Assembly: GCA_024710905.1 (NCBI GenBank)
Contig: JANJTV010000080.1
Coordinates: 1 to 36,226, forward strand
DNA length: 36,226 nt
DNA from: Anaerolineales bacterium
GTDB taxonomy: Bacteria; Chloroflexota; Anaerolineae; Anaerolineales; Villigracilaceae
Direction: 5' to 3'
This document shows, in pieces, positions 8,008 to 15,818 of the stretch. Within the stretch, counting starts at the first letter, position 1. Every line of letters starts with the position of its first letter. The position numbers were made by a program, and so were the translations under genes. The notes below the pieces were generated by a model. It saw nothing but the letters and a program-made list of their open reading frames with translations, was not told where the DNA came from and did not search any database.

Positions 8008-9219
8008 TTAAGATTTCGTCCACAAAGCTTCGTCATAGGCGGGCAACTCGCAACGTAGGGGCTTATCGGCCCGTTCGCCGAGCGCATACCCGGCCTGGAT
8101 GAGCACCTGGATTTCGCTTGAACCTTCATAAATCATCGCGCCACGCGCGTTCCGCAGCATGCGCTCAGCGTCATATTCGTCGCTGTACCCGTAAGCGCCA
8201 TGAACCTGGATGGCCTGGTTGGCAGCCTCAAAAGACGCTTCGGTGGCAAACTTCTTGGCGTAGGAGGTCTGCAAGGTGCTGCGCTGACCGACGTTCTTCA
8301 GCCAGCCGACCTGCAGGTATAACAGACGGGCAATCTCATAGTCCTGTGACATCTGGGCAATCTTCTGCTGGATGAGTTGGTGTTCGGAGATCGGTTTGCC
8401 AAAAGTGGTGCGTGTTTTAGCATAGACAACACTGGCGTCGCGCGCGGCGCGGATAATCCCCGTTGCACCGGAGGCCACCGTGTAACGGCCATTGTCGAAG
8501 CCGCTCATGGTGATCTTAAAGCCCTCACCTTCCTCACCCAGGCGATTCTCCACTGGTACACGCACGTTGTCAAACTTTAACCAGCCGGTTGACCCGGCCC
8601 GCACCCCCATCTTGCCGTGCAGGTCGCCGCGAGTCACCCCGGGTGAGTGTAAATCCACGACAAAGGAAGAAAGGCTGTCGGTGGTCCGCTTCGCACCTGG
8701 ATTGGTCTTGACCGTCACCAGCGCCAGGTCTGCTTTTGAAGCCAGCGAAATCCACATTTTTTCGCCATTCAGCAGGTAAGAATCACCATCGCGTTTGGCG
8801 GAGGTGCGCATGGCAGCCACATCCGAACCCATGCCGGGTTCCGTGAACGCGCCACACCCGAGTTTTTCCCCCGTTGCGAGGGGTTTAAGGAAACGCTGTT
8901 TCTGTTCCTCGCTGCCCCACTGCAAGATGCTCATGGCGCACAGCCCGGTATGCACAGACATGGCTACGCGCAAATGGGTATCGACGGCTTCCAACTCTTC
9001 ACAGGCCAGGCCCAGTGAGATGTAATCCATCCCCTGTCCACCGTACCGGGCCGGGAAGCACAGCCCCAGGATGCCCAACTCGCCCATACGCTTTAGCGAA
9101 AATGGCACCGGCTCCTGCCTGCGGTCATAGTCCTTAATGACCGGCGCAATCTCGCGGACAGCGAAGTCGCGCACCATTTTTTGGATCATTTCGTGTTCCT
9201 GGTTGAGAGAGAAATCCAT
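8008..9219 (-). CDS. Acyl-CoA dehydrogenase
   Basis: 403 residues. This FAD enzyme introduces the alpha-beta double bond into acyl-CoA and passes electrons to ETF, which is encoded downstream in the same operon. Visible motifs are FTEPGMGSD (FAD/substrate loop), the Trp/Ser-rich middle domain with EKMWIS, and the catalytic base in MIYEGSSEIQ (E365), the position used by medium-chain and glutaryl-type enzymes. HGAYGYSDEY precedes it. The ATG at 9219 has a GGAG site. Chain-length specificity cannot be read; the protein resembles the short-chain/glutaryl-CoA-like group as much as others. Transcription is probably controlled at the palindrome at 9251-9268. Confidence 0.93.
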   Translation of the reverse strand: MDFSLNQEHEMIQKMVRDFAVREIAPVIKDYDRRQEPVPFSLKRMGELGILGLCFPARYGGQGMDYISLGLACEELEAVDTHLRVAMSVHTGLCAMSILQWGSEEQKQRFLKPLATGEKLGCGAFTEPGMGSDVAAMRTSAKRDGDSYLLNGEKMWISLASKADLALVTVKTNPGAKRTTDSLSSFVVDLHSPGVTRGDLHGKMGVRAGSTGWLKFDNVRVPVENRLGEEGEGFKITMSGFDNGRYTVASGATGIIRAARDASVVYAKTRTTFGKPISEHQLIQQKIAQMSQDYEIARLLYLQVGWLKNVGQRSTLQTSYAKKFATEASFEAANQAIQVHGAYGYSDEYDAERMLRNARGAMIYEGSSEIQVLIQAGYALGERADKPLRCELPAYDEALWTKS

Positions 9220-9236
9220 GCTGTCTCCTGGTATTG

Positions 9237-9242
9237 ATTATA
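9237..9242 (-). promoter_or_regulatory. -10 box TATAAT of the acd-dinB-etfBA operon
   Basis: On the minus strand TATAAT occupies 9242-9237, 17 nt upstream of the acyl-CoA dehydrogenase ATG. The -35 position falls inside the 9251-9268 palindrome and has no good consensus. Confidence 0.6.
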
Positions 9243-9250
9243 CCAAACCT

Positions 9251-9268
9251 ACCTACCGTTCGGTAGGT
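9251..9268. promoter_or_regulatory. TetR-type operator candidate
   Basis: Perfect 8-bp inverted repeat acctaccg-tt-cggtaggt covering the -35 region of the acyl-CoA dehydrogenase operon. The CCTACCG/CGGTAGG form is typical of operators for TetR-family repressors of fatty-acid and acyl-CoA genes, which release DNA on binding acyl-CoA. No TetR gene lies in the window, so the regulator must be encoded elsewhere. Confidence 0.65.
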
Positions 9269-9312
9269 TTTTCCCGCCAGACGGGGGTAGTTACTCATTT
9301 TACCCGCACAGG

Positions 9313-9340
9313 TTGACAAATCCATGAAAGTGGATAAAAT
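9313..9340 (+). promoter_or_regulatory. Promoter TTGACA-N16-TAAAAT of the tRNA-Leu gene
   Basis: TTGACA at 9313-9318 and TAAAAT at 9335-9340, spacer 16 nt, about 14 nt before the mature tRNA 5' end at 9354. Same hexamers and spacing as the two minus-strand promoters near the left edge. Confidence 0.75.
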
Positions 9341-9353
9341 ACACCTCGCTCAA

Positions 9354-9437
<84 letters not shown>

Positions 9438-9450
9438 CACATGACAAAGA

Positions 9451-9476
9451 CCCCGGGTTTCCGGGGTTTTCTGTTT
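9451..9476 (+). terminator. Terminator after tRNA-Leu
   Basis: Six-bp GC-only stem ccccgg/ccgggg (9451-9456, 9461-9466) with a gttt loop, followed by TTTTCTGTTT. Confidence 0.8.
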
Positions 9477-9498
9477 AATCTGCAGGGCCTGAAAATGG

Positions 9499-9504
9499 TA
9501 AAAT
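9499..9504 (+). promoter_or_regulatory. -10 box TAAAAT, leaderless start of the FtsB-like gene
   Basis: TAAAAT ends 7 nt before the ATG at 9512, and there is no Shine-Dalgarno sequence between them. The promoter begins only some 20 nt after the tRNA terminator. Confidence 0.5.
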
Positions 9505-9511
9505 GAATCGC

Positions 9512-9895
9512 ATGAAGATTGGACGTTTCGAAATCAACCTGCAAAAAGTGGGCATCTTTGTCGGGCTGGGTGTCCTACTGGTGATGATCATGAACTTCAA
9601 TGCCCGCATGGGAGAACTGGTCCGCCTGCAAAACCAGGCTGCCACGGTTGAGGCCCGCGCCACCGATGTTGCCCTGACCCAGGTGGCCTTACAAACCCAA
9701 GCCGCCTACGCTGCATCTGAAAAGGCCGTGGAAGAATGGGCGCGCGAACAAGGCCGCATGGCCCTCCCCGGCGACCAGGTGGTTATTCCCATGCCTGTGC
9801 CAGGATTTACGCCACAGCCAACCCCCTCCCCAACGCCGATCCTGCAAGACCTGACCAAGCTGGACATCTGGATGGAATTGTTGTTTGGTCCGTAA
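9512..9895 (+). CDS. FtsB/DivIC-like septum formation initiator protein
   Basis: 127 residues from the ATG at 9512 (an ATG three codons upstream, at 9503, overlaps the -10 box). Residues about 12-30 (VGIFVGLGVLLVMIMNF) are a transmembrane helix. Residues about 33-80 form an alpha-helical, probably coiled-coil stretch. EEWAREQGRMALPGDQVV (about 78-95) matches the signature that ends the coiled coil of DivIC/FtsB proteins (xxAREELGMVKPGE). A Pro/Thr-rich linker (TPQPTPSPTPI) follows, then a short hydrophobic tail. Such single-pass proteins join FtsL and FtsQ/DivIB in the divisome. The tail is unusual for the family and may be lineage-specific. The histidine kinase gene follows 42 nt later. Confidence 0.72.
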   Translation: MKIGRFEINLQKVGIFVGLGVLLVMIMNFNARMGELVRLQNQAATVEARATDVALTQVALQTQAAYAASEKAVEEWAREQGRMALPGDQVVIPMPVPGFTPQPTPSPTPILQDLTKLDIWMELLFGP

Positions 9896-9937
9896 AGTAC
9901 CACCCCGCCCGCCGGAAGCAGGAGACGCCAGCAGCCC

Positions 9938-12900
9938 ATGTTCAAAAAAATCCGCGCGTATTACTTCCCGGAGATTTCTAGCGAGGAAAAGAGAACCATC
10001 CGCAAAACGCTGGATCTCTTGTTATTAATCTGCGCGGTTGTGGCGCTCGTCCACTGGGTGATTGCCGCTTTCTATAACACTACCAATCAAGACAATCCCG
10101 TTCAACACACCTATAACCTGATGATCCTGGCCACCGCCGGGTTCACCAAGGTACTTTCGCATCGTTGGTCCCTGCGCGGCTCCAGTTTCGTCTTCCTGTT
10201 CCTGTTATGGGGATTTATCAGCCTGGCCATTTACAGCTCACATGGCCTGCAAAGTGCCGGGCGGGAAGGGTTACTGATCGTCATCGTTGCTTCAGCTCTG
10301 CTGCTTGGGATTCGGTATGCATTCCTCTATGCGTTCCTTTCGCTAATCACCTCGGCGATCCTGCTGTTTTTACAAGTCAGTGGTCAGTTCCAGGTACGCC
10401 CACCTTATGACCCCTATTATTCATGGGGCACGTTTGTTGTCTTCATCATATTGACATGGGTGCTGCTCGGGGTGACCATTCGAGAATTGCGCCTGGCCCT
10501 GCGTTCCTCGGCTTTCCAGGTACAGGAGCGGCGCAAGGCGGAAGATGAATTACTCGACCAAGCCCAGTACCTTTCCGCGCTGCACGAGACATCCCTGGCG
10601 ATCATCAACCGGCTGGAATTAGCCTCCCTGCTTGAATCGATCCTGAATCGCGGCGAAATAATTGCCCGCACACAACACGGATACATTGACCTGTACATTG
10701 CGGAGCAACAGGCCTTGGTGCAGCTGGTCGGGCATGGCGTTTTTGAACGGTACAACGGCGAGATTAACCCGCCCGGCCGGGGGTTGTCGTACTATATCGG
10801 GCAAACACACCAATCCATGGTAATTAATGACTACAACCAGTGGGAACACGCCAGCCCGCAATACATCAACCAGGGGTTTAAGGCGGTGGCAGGTATCCCG
10901 CTCATGGCCAAAGACCGGTTTGTGGGGGTCATGGGCGTCGCCAAGACAGAGCCCGGGGAAACGTTTTCACCCCAGGAGGTCCTGCGCCTGAACCAATTCG
11001 GCGAATTGGCTTCGCTGGCCTTGTACAACGCCGATCTATACGAATCGGCGCAAAAAGAACTGCAAACGCGCATAGAAACCGAAAAAGCCTTGCGACAAAG
11101 TGAAACCAACCTGCAAATGGCCGTCCAGGCAGGCAATATTGCCACCTGGGCCTGGACAGCATCCAACAACCAGATGAGCTGGTCGAAAGATGCGCATAAG
11201 ATCATCAACGTTGCGCCGGAAACCCTCGGGTCAACCTTTACGGCCTTCGCGAAAAAGATTCACCGGGTGGATCAGCCGAAAGTGGTCCGCAAAATCCAGC
11301 AGATCATGCAAAAGAAGCACGGCCCGATGGCGTTGAAATTTCGCATCATTGACCGCGAAAACAAAATCCACTGGGTGGAGGTAATCGGGCAATTGGTACT
11401 GGATGACCGGCAGGAAGTGACCAACGTCATCGGCACCGCAAAAGACATTACCATCCAAGTGGTTGCAGAACAAAAACTCAAACAGGCGAACCGCAACCTG
11501 AAGCGTTATACCGAAATGCTGGAGCGGCGCACAAACCAATTCCAATTGGCGGCAGATGTTGCCCGCGCTGCCAGCGAGTACCTCGACCCTGACGAGTTGA
11601 GCCGCAGGATGGTGGAACTGGTTTGCCAGCGCTTCAACCTGTATTATGTCGGGCTGTTCCTGATTGATGAGAGTGGCGAATGGGCCGAACTGACCGCCGC
11701 CACCGGCGAGGCAGGCCAGCAACTAATTGCCAATCAGCACCGGCTGGATATTTTCAGCAATTCGAGTATGGTCGGCTGGGCCATTGCCAACCGCCAGCCG
11801 CGCATTGCCCTGGATGTCGGAGAGGAAGCCGTCCGCTTTAATAACCCTGTCCTGCCGGAAACACGCTCAGAACTGGCCCTGCCCTTAATCACCCGTGGGA
11901 ATGTGATTGGCGCACTCAGTGTGCAAAGCAGCCGAGAGGCCGATTTCTCGAAAGAAGATATTGTCGCCTTCCAAACCATGGCCGACCAGTTGGCCAATGC
12001 CATCTTGAATGCCCGTTTGTACAACCGCCTGCAACAGGAACTGAATGAACGTAAAAGTATTGAAGCGCGCATCCGGCAGCTTAACAGCGAGTTGGAGGAA
12101 CGGGTGCGCATCCGCACCGCCGACCTGCAGGCCACCGAGGAGAAATTCCGCGCGCTGGCGGAAAACAACCCGTTGCAGATCACCCGTTACGACAGGGAAA
12201 CACGTTATGTTTACGTTAACCGGATTGGCACTGGCGAGGGCCTGGTACCGGAGGATGTGATTGGCAAGACCATCCGCGAGGTGGTGGGAGATTTCCCCGT
12301 GGTGGAATACGCCGAACAATGCATCCGTCAGGTTTTTGAAACCGGCAGGGTGCTGCAAACCGAATATGAACTGGGCGACTATGTGGCCGCCTGGTGGCTG
12401 GCCCCGGAGTTTGACACAAATGGCAACGTGGCTTCTGTGATTGCCACAACACTGGACATCACGGAGCGCAAGAAAATGGAACAGGAACTCCGCCAGCGTA
12501 CCCAGGAATTGCAAGCCACCAACCGGGAACTGGAAGCCTTCTCTTATTCCGTATCCCACGACCTGCGTGCGCCATTACGCGCCATTGACGGTTTCAGCCG
12601 CATCCTGGAAGAAGACTTTGGCGCGCAGCTCACTGGCGATGCGCGCAGCTTCTTGGAACGCATCCGCCAATCCACCCGGCACATGGGCAATCTGATCGAA
12701 GACCTGCTGCGACTCTCACGCATCACCCGCACGGAACTGCACATTACCCCAATTGACTTAAGTGAATTGGCCTGGGAGATTACCACTAAACTGGTGGAGG
12801 AAAACCCGGAGAAAGTGGTAAAAGTGGTCATTGAACCTGACCTGCAAACGGTCGGCGATGAACGCCTGTTGCGGGTGGCGCTGGAAAATTTAATCACCAA

Positions 12901-13186
12901 CGCCTGGAAGTTCTCTGCACAAAACCCCGCCCCAGCCGTTCACATTGGCAAGGTCGGCGAGGATCGCCAGGCCACCTTCTTTGTCAAAGACAATGGTGTG
13001 GGCTTCGATATGGCTTACGCGAACAAGTTATTCGGTGCATTCCAGCGTTTGCACAGCGATGAATTTCCCGGCAGCGGTATCGGCCTGGCGATTGTCCAGC
13101 GTATCATCCATCGCCATGGCGGGCATATCTGGGCCGATTCGCAGCCCAACCAGGGCGCCACCTTTTACTTCACGCTGAACGATTAA
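9938..13186 (+). CDS. Multi-domain membrane sensor histidine kinase (GAF-PAS-GAF-PAS)
   Basis: 1082 residues. About six transmembrane helices occupy residues 24-185, followed by GAF (about 215-370), PAS/PAC (390-520), GAF (545-690) and PAS/PAC (735-850) domains with coiled-coil linkers. The kinase core comes last. The phospho-acceptor His is H874 in FSYSVSHDLRAPLRAI, and the ATPase domain has the N box ENLITNAWKFS, G1 DNGVGFD and G2 GSGIGLAIV. The HisKA type resembles that of bacteriophytochromes. There is no receiver domain and no response regulator gene nearby, so it is an orphan. The ligands of the GAF domains cannot be told; I see no obvious bilin-binding Cys context. The ribosome site is weak (GGAG about 14 nt upstream). 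Confidence 0.93.
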   Translation: MFKKIRAYYFPEISSEEKRTIRKTLDLLLLICAVVALVHWVIAAFYNTTNQDNPVQHTYNLMILATAGFTKVLSHRWSLRGSSFVFLFLLWGFISLAIYSSHGLQSAGREGLLIVIVASALLLGIRYAFLYAFLSLITSAILLFLQVSGQFQVRPPYDPYYSWGTFVVFIILTWVLLGVTIRELRLALRSSAFQVQERRKAEDELLDQAQYLSALHETSLAIINRLELASLLESILNRGEIIARTQHGYIDLYIAEQQALVQLVGHGVFERYNGEINPPGRGLSYYIGQTHQSMVINDYNQWEHASPQYINQGFKAVAGIPLMAKDRFVGVMGVAKTEPGETFSPQEVLRLNQFGELASLALYNADLYESAQKELQTRIETEKALRQSETNLQMAVQAGNIATWAWTASNNQMSWSKDAHKIINVAPETLGSTFTAFAKKIHRVDQPKVVRKIQQIMQKKHGPMALKFRIIDRENKIHWVEVIGQLVLDDRQEVTNVIGTAKDITIQVVAEQKLKQANRNLKRYTEMLERRTNQFQLAADVARAASEYLDPDELSRRMVELVCQRFNLYYVGLFLIDESGEWAELTAATGEAGQQLIANQHRLDIFSNSSMVGWAIANRQPRIALDVGEEAVRFNNPVLPETRSELALPLITRGNVIGALSVQSSREADFSKEDIVAFQTMADQLANAILNARLYNRLQQELNERKSIEARIRQLNSELEERVRIRTADLQATEEKFRALAENNPLQITRYDRETRYVYVNRIGTGEGLVPEDVIGKTIREVVGDFPVVEYAEQCIRQVFETGRVLQTEYELGDYVAAWWLAPEFDTNGNVASVIATTLDITERKKMEQELRQRTQELQATNRELEAFSYSVSHDLRAPLRAIDGFSRILEEDFGAQLTGDARSFLERIRQSTRHMGNLIEDLLRLSRITRTELHITPIDLSELAWEITTKLVEENPEKVVKVVIEPDLQTVGDERLLRVALENLITNAWKFSAQNPAPAVHIGKVGEDRQATFFVKDNGVGFDMAYANKLFGAFQRLHSDEFPGSGIGLAIVQRIIHRHGGHIWADSQPNQGATFYFTLND

Positions 13187-13229
13187 GTAAGAAAACCCCC
13201 TTCCGGCCAATCTATCCTTCGAGGCAACC

Positions 13230-13733
13230 ATGACAACATTACAGGAAATCCGCAAGCAAAAAGACGAATACTTCAAGATGGATCGCAACTCCCCGTTGAC
13301 CGGCGAGCAAAAGGCCAGCTTTGCCGGGCTTAATTATTTTGATGAAAACCCCGCCCTGCGCTTCGAACTGGACCTTGAGTTTCTCACAACGCCGCGCGAG
13401 GTCATCTTGCAAACCTCCACCGGTGACGAACAGGAATACACGCATGTCGGCCAGGTGCGTTTTCCTGTCAACGGCGAAGAGGCCGTTTTACAGGTCTATG
13501 AAAACCAGTACGGCTTCTTCCTGCCATTTGTGGACGTCACCGCTCCCGGGGAAACCTACGGCGCAGGGCGTTACCTTGAACCGGAAGACCTGGGTGGGCA
13601 TCGCATCCTGCTGGATTTCAACCTGGCCTATAACCCCTACTGCGCCTATAACGAACGCTGGTCTTGCCCGTTACCGCCGCTGGCCAACCGCCTGAAAGTA
13701 CGAATTGAAGCCGGGGAAAAGAACTTCCACTAA
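13230..13733 (+). CDS. DUF1684 family protein
   Basis: 167 residues, with a GAGG site before the ATG. The pattern matches DUF1684: an N-terminal RKQKDEYFKMDRNSPLTGEQ, a central TYGAGRYLE and the highly conserved LDFNLAYNPYCAYNERWSCP followed by PPLANRLKV. The family function is unknown. The conserved DFN, NPYCAY and CP residues cluster as in an active or metal site, but no reaction has been assigned. The gene lies 43 nt after the kinase and 31 nt before the riboflavin reductase, probably in one transcript. Confidence 0.85.
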   Translation: MTTLQEIRKQKDEYFKMDRNSPLTGEQKASFAGLNYFDENPALRFELDLEFLTTPREVILQTSTGDEQEYTHVGQVRFPVNGEEAVLQVYENQYGFFLPFVDVTAPGETYGAGRYLEPEDLGGHRILLDFNLAYNPYCAYNERWSCPLPPLANRLKVRIEAGEKNFH

Positions 13734-13764
13734 GCCAGCACAGGGATTTTCTGGCCCGGACAGC

Positions 13765-14448
13765 ATGAGACCTTATGTCATCATCAATGCCGCCATGACC
13801 GTGGACGGCAAGATTGATACCTCCCGGCGCCAAGGAGCAGCCATCTCCTCGGAGGAAGACAAGCGCCGCGCCCTGGAATTGCGCGCCGGGGTGGACGCCG
13901 TGATGGTGGGCGGCAACACGCTCAACAACGAAAACCCCAAACTGACGGTTAAACTCCCTGAACTGGCGAAACAGCGCCGCAGCGCCGGGTTGCCTGAAAA
14001 CCCGGCCAAAGTCGGTTTTACTACCCGTCTGACGCTGGATCCAGATGGTGATTTCATGACCACCGGTCCGGCCCGTCGCATCCTGTTCACCACCCCGGCC
14101 ACCCCGCCCCAAACTGTGGATGTATTCCGGCAGGCTGGCGCGGAAATCTTTGTTCATCACCCGCCGCGTGTTGATCTTGGGCAGGCGCTGGGCACGTTGT
14201 ACGAACTGGGCATCCGCAAGGCCATACTGGAAGGCGGCGCGACCATCATCAGCGAGTTCACCCGGCTGGGGCTGGCGGACGAACTCCAGGTGTATGTTGC
14301 CCCCAGGCTTTTCGGCGGCGAAACCGCCCCGACCCTGGTGGGCGGCGACGGGTGGCCCGCCTCCGGCGCAATCCCGCTCAAATTGGAAGCTGTCCAGGTG
14401 CTTGACCCGGCTGGCGGGCTGCTAATCCGCTATCGATTCTCCAAATAA
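13765..14448 (+). CDS. RIB7-type 2,5-diamino-6-ribosylaminopyrimidinone 5'-phosphate reductase
   Basis: 227 residues. I took the ATG at 13765 (MRPYVIINAAMTVDGKI) because this is the usual family N-terminus; the frame is open upstream, but that stretch overlaps the DUF1684 gene. It is the reductase half of RibD (RibD_C domain) without the deaminase half. Motifs are AMTVDGKID, GVDAVMVGGNTL (NADPH/substrate loop), EGGATIISEF and a closing strand GGLLIRYRF. The stand-alone form is typical of archaea and fungi, where reduction comes before deamination. Its position just before ribA supports a riboflavin role. A generic RibD_C (DHFR-like) reductase is the alternative. Confidence 0.85.
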   Translation: MRPYVIINAAMTVDGKIDTSRRQGAAISSEEDKRRALELRAGVDAVMVGGNTLNNENPKLTVKLPELAKQRRSAGLPENPAKVGFTTRLTLDPDGDFMTTGPARRILFTTPATPPQTVDVFRQAGAEIFVHHPPRVDLGQALGTLYELGIRKAILEGGATIISEFTRLGLADELQVYVAPRLFGGETAPTLVGGDGWPASGAIPLKLEAVQVLDPAGGLLIRYRFSK

Positions 14449-14513
14449 ATATTAATGTGGTATTTATATGCCTTGCGGTATGATTGGCAATATTATTTAA
14501 AGGAGGTGTCTTT

Positions 14514-15278
14514 ATGGCGCTTACATCTTTACCAATAGAAACCTTGCTGTCAGAAAACGAAAACCACTGCTGTGAGGGCTGCGGCCCGGACAACATTTGT
14601 GTAAAAATCATTTCAATTGCCGACCTACCCACCCGCTTTGGCGATTTCCAGATTGTGGCGTTTGAAAATAACAAAGATGGCAAGGAGCATATAGCCATTG
14701 TGCGGGGCGATGTCACCGACGGCGAGGACATCCCCGTGCGCCTGCACTCGGAGTGCCTGACCGGCGACGCGCTTGGCAGCCTGCGCTGCGACTGCCGCGA
14801 CCAGCTCGAAGCCGCCCTGACCGCCATTGGCCAGGAAGAAAAAGGCATTGTGCTCTACCTGCGCCAGGAAGGGCGTGGCATTGGCCTGGGCAATAAAATC
14901 CGCGCTTACGCCCTGCAGGATTATGGCATGGACACCGTGGAAGCCAACCTGGCCCTGGGTTTCAGGGACGACGAGCGCGATTATGCCGTGGCCGCCCACA
15001 TGCTGCAATCACTCAAAGTACAATCCGTCCAACTGATGACCAACAATCCGCGCAAGCTGGATGAGCTCACCCGTTACGGCGTACGCATCAGCGGCCGCAT
15101 CCCGCACATCCTTCCACCCAATCCGCATAACGAGTTTTACCTGCGTACAAAGGCCGAAAAATCCGGTCACCTGATCGACCTGAAAGACTTCAAAGGCAAA
15201 GTACACCTGTCTGAACAGCACGACCGACCAGTTGTAAAAGGGATGACCGAGCAGCAAATCAAAGCGCCGTACGAGTAA
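14514..15278 (+). CDS. ribA: GTP cyclohydrolase II
   Basis: 254 residues; AAAGGAGG lies upstream of the ATG. It converts GTP to the diaminopyrimidine precursor of riboflavin, with formate and pyrophosphate released. The zinc site is C81-x10-C92-x-C94 (HSECLTGDALGSLRCDC), followed by the catalytic LRQEGRGIGLGNK and the substrate-binding NPRKLDEL region. Unlike E. coli RibA it has about 35 extra N-terminal residues holding four cysteines (C19, C20, C23, C29; CCEGCGPDNIC), possibly a second metal or redox site. No RibB domain is fused. I see no FMN riboswitch in the 65-nt spacer before it. Confidence 0.95.
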   Translation: MALTSLPIETLLSENENHCCEGCGPDNICVKIISIADLPTRFGDFQIVAFENNKDGKEHIAIVRGDVTDGEDIPVRLHSECLTGDALGSLRCDCRDQLEAALTAIGQEEKGIVLYLRQEGRGIGLGNKIRAYALQDYGMDTVEANLALGFRDDERDYAVAAHMLQSLKVQSVQLMTNNPRKLDELTRYGVRISGRIPHILPPNPHNEFYLRTKAEKSGHLIDLKDFKGKVHLSEQHDRPVVKGMTEQQIKAPYE

Positions 15279-15325
15279 AAATAAGAAATGAGTCGGGATG
15301 ACACACCCGGCTCATTTCTTATTTT
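15278..15325 (+). terminator. Strong terminator after ribA
   Basis: Twenty-bp arms (15278-15297 and 15306-15325) with one G-T wobble and an 8-nt loop. The arms end in AAAA and TTTT, so it can work in both directions. The left arm starts at the last base of the ribA stop codon. Confidence 0.85.
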
Positions 15326-15352
15326 GGATAGGAACTGATTGGGTTTCACCCG

Positions 15353-15358
15353 TTTAAT
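15353..15358 (+). promoter_or_regulatory. -10 box TTTAAT, possible leaderless start
   Basis: TTTAAT ends 7 nt before the ATG at 15366, with no Shine-Dalgarno sequence. It lies just after the ribA terminator and would drive the carotenoid operon. No clear -35 is visible. Confidence 0.4.
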
Positions 15359-15365
15359 CGGGCGC

Positions 15366-15818
15366 ATGACCACACAACAAACCCAATCCGTTGAAATCTG
15401 GCTCTTCCAGAGCAGGCTTATCCAAAGGCTGTCGTGGTGGGCCTGGGGTAGCCTGCTGGCTGGCGGCCTGATGCTCCTGCCCAATGACACCTTCTGGACC
15501 GGCGTAGCCGTCCAGTTCATTGTCTGGGGACTGGTAGACCTGGCCATTGCCATGTTTGGCAAACGCAGCATGGAAAAACGCATCGCCCGCCTTGGCCCGG
15601 AAGGCCTGACCGCCGTCGAACCCGCCGAACGTCAAAAACTCACCCAGACCCTGTGGTTCAACACCGCATTGGATGTGCTCTACCTGATGGCAGGGTATTG
15701 GATGATTACCGACCTGGGCACAAACGAACCGTTCTGGCAGGGCGGCGGCTGGGGCGTTGTTGTTCAGGGCGGCTTTCTGTTCTTCTTCGACTTGTTCCAT
15801 GCCCTGAAATTACGATGA
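15366..15818 (+). CDS. Small four-helix membrane protein of unknown function
   Basis: 150 residues from the ATG at 15366 (an alternative start nine codons upstream lies before the putative -10 box). Hydrophobic segments fall near residues 24-42, 44-63, 96-112 and 122-143, separated by a basic/acidic loop (KRSMEKRIARLGPEG). Charge and helix pattern recall the DUF6992-like membrane proteins, but I do not recognise it firmly. Its stop overlaps the start of the CruF-like gene (ATGA), so it is translationally coupled to the carotenoid genes and may belong to that pathway or its membrane complex. Confidence 0.75.
   Translation: MTTQQTQSVEIWLFQSRLIQRLSWWAWGSLLAGGLMLLPNDTFWTGVAVQFIVWGLVDLAIAMFGKRSMEKRIARLGPEGLTAVEPAERQKLTQTLWFNTALDVLYLMAGYWMITDLGTNEPFWQGGGWGVVVQGGFLFFFDLFHALKLR

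Noticed and set aside
14449-14513. FMN riboswitch upstream of ribA
   Set aside because: The spacer is only 65 nt, far shorter than an RFN element, and has none of its conserved words.
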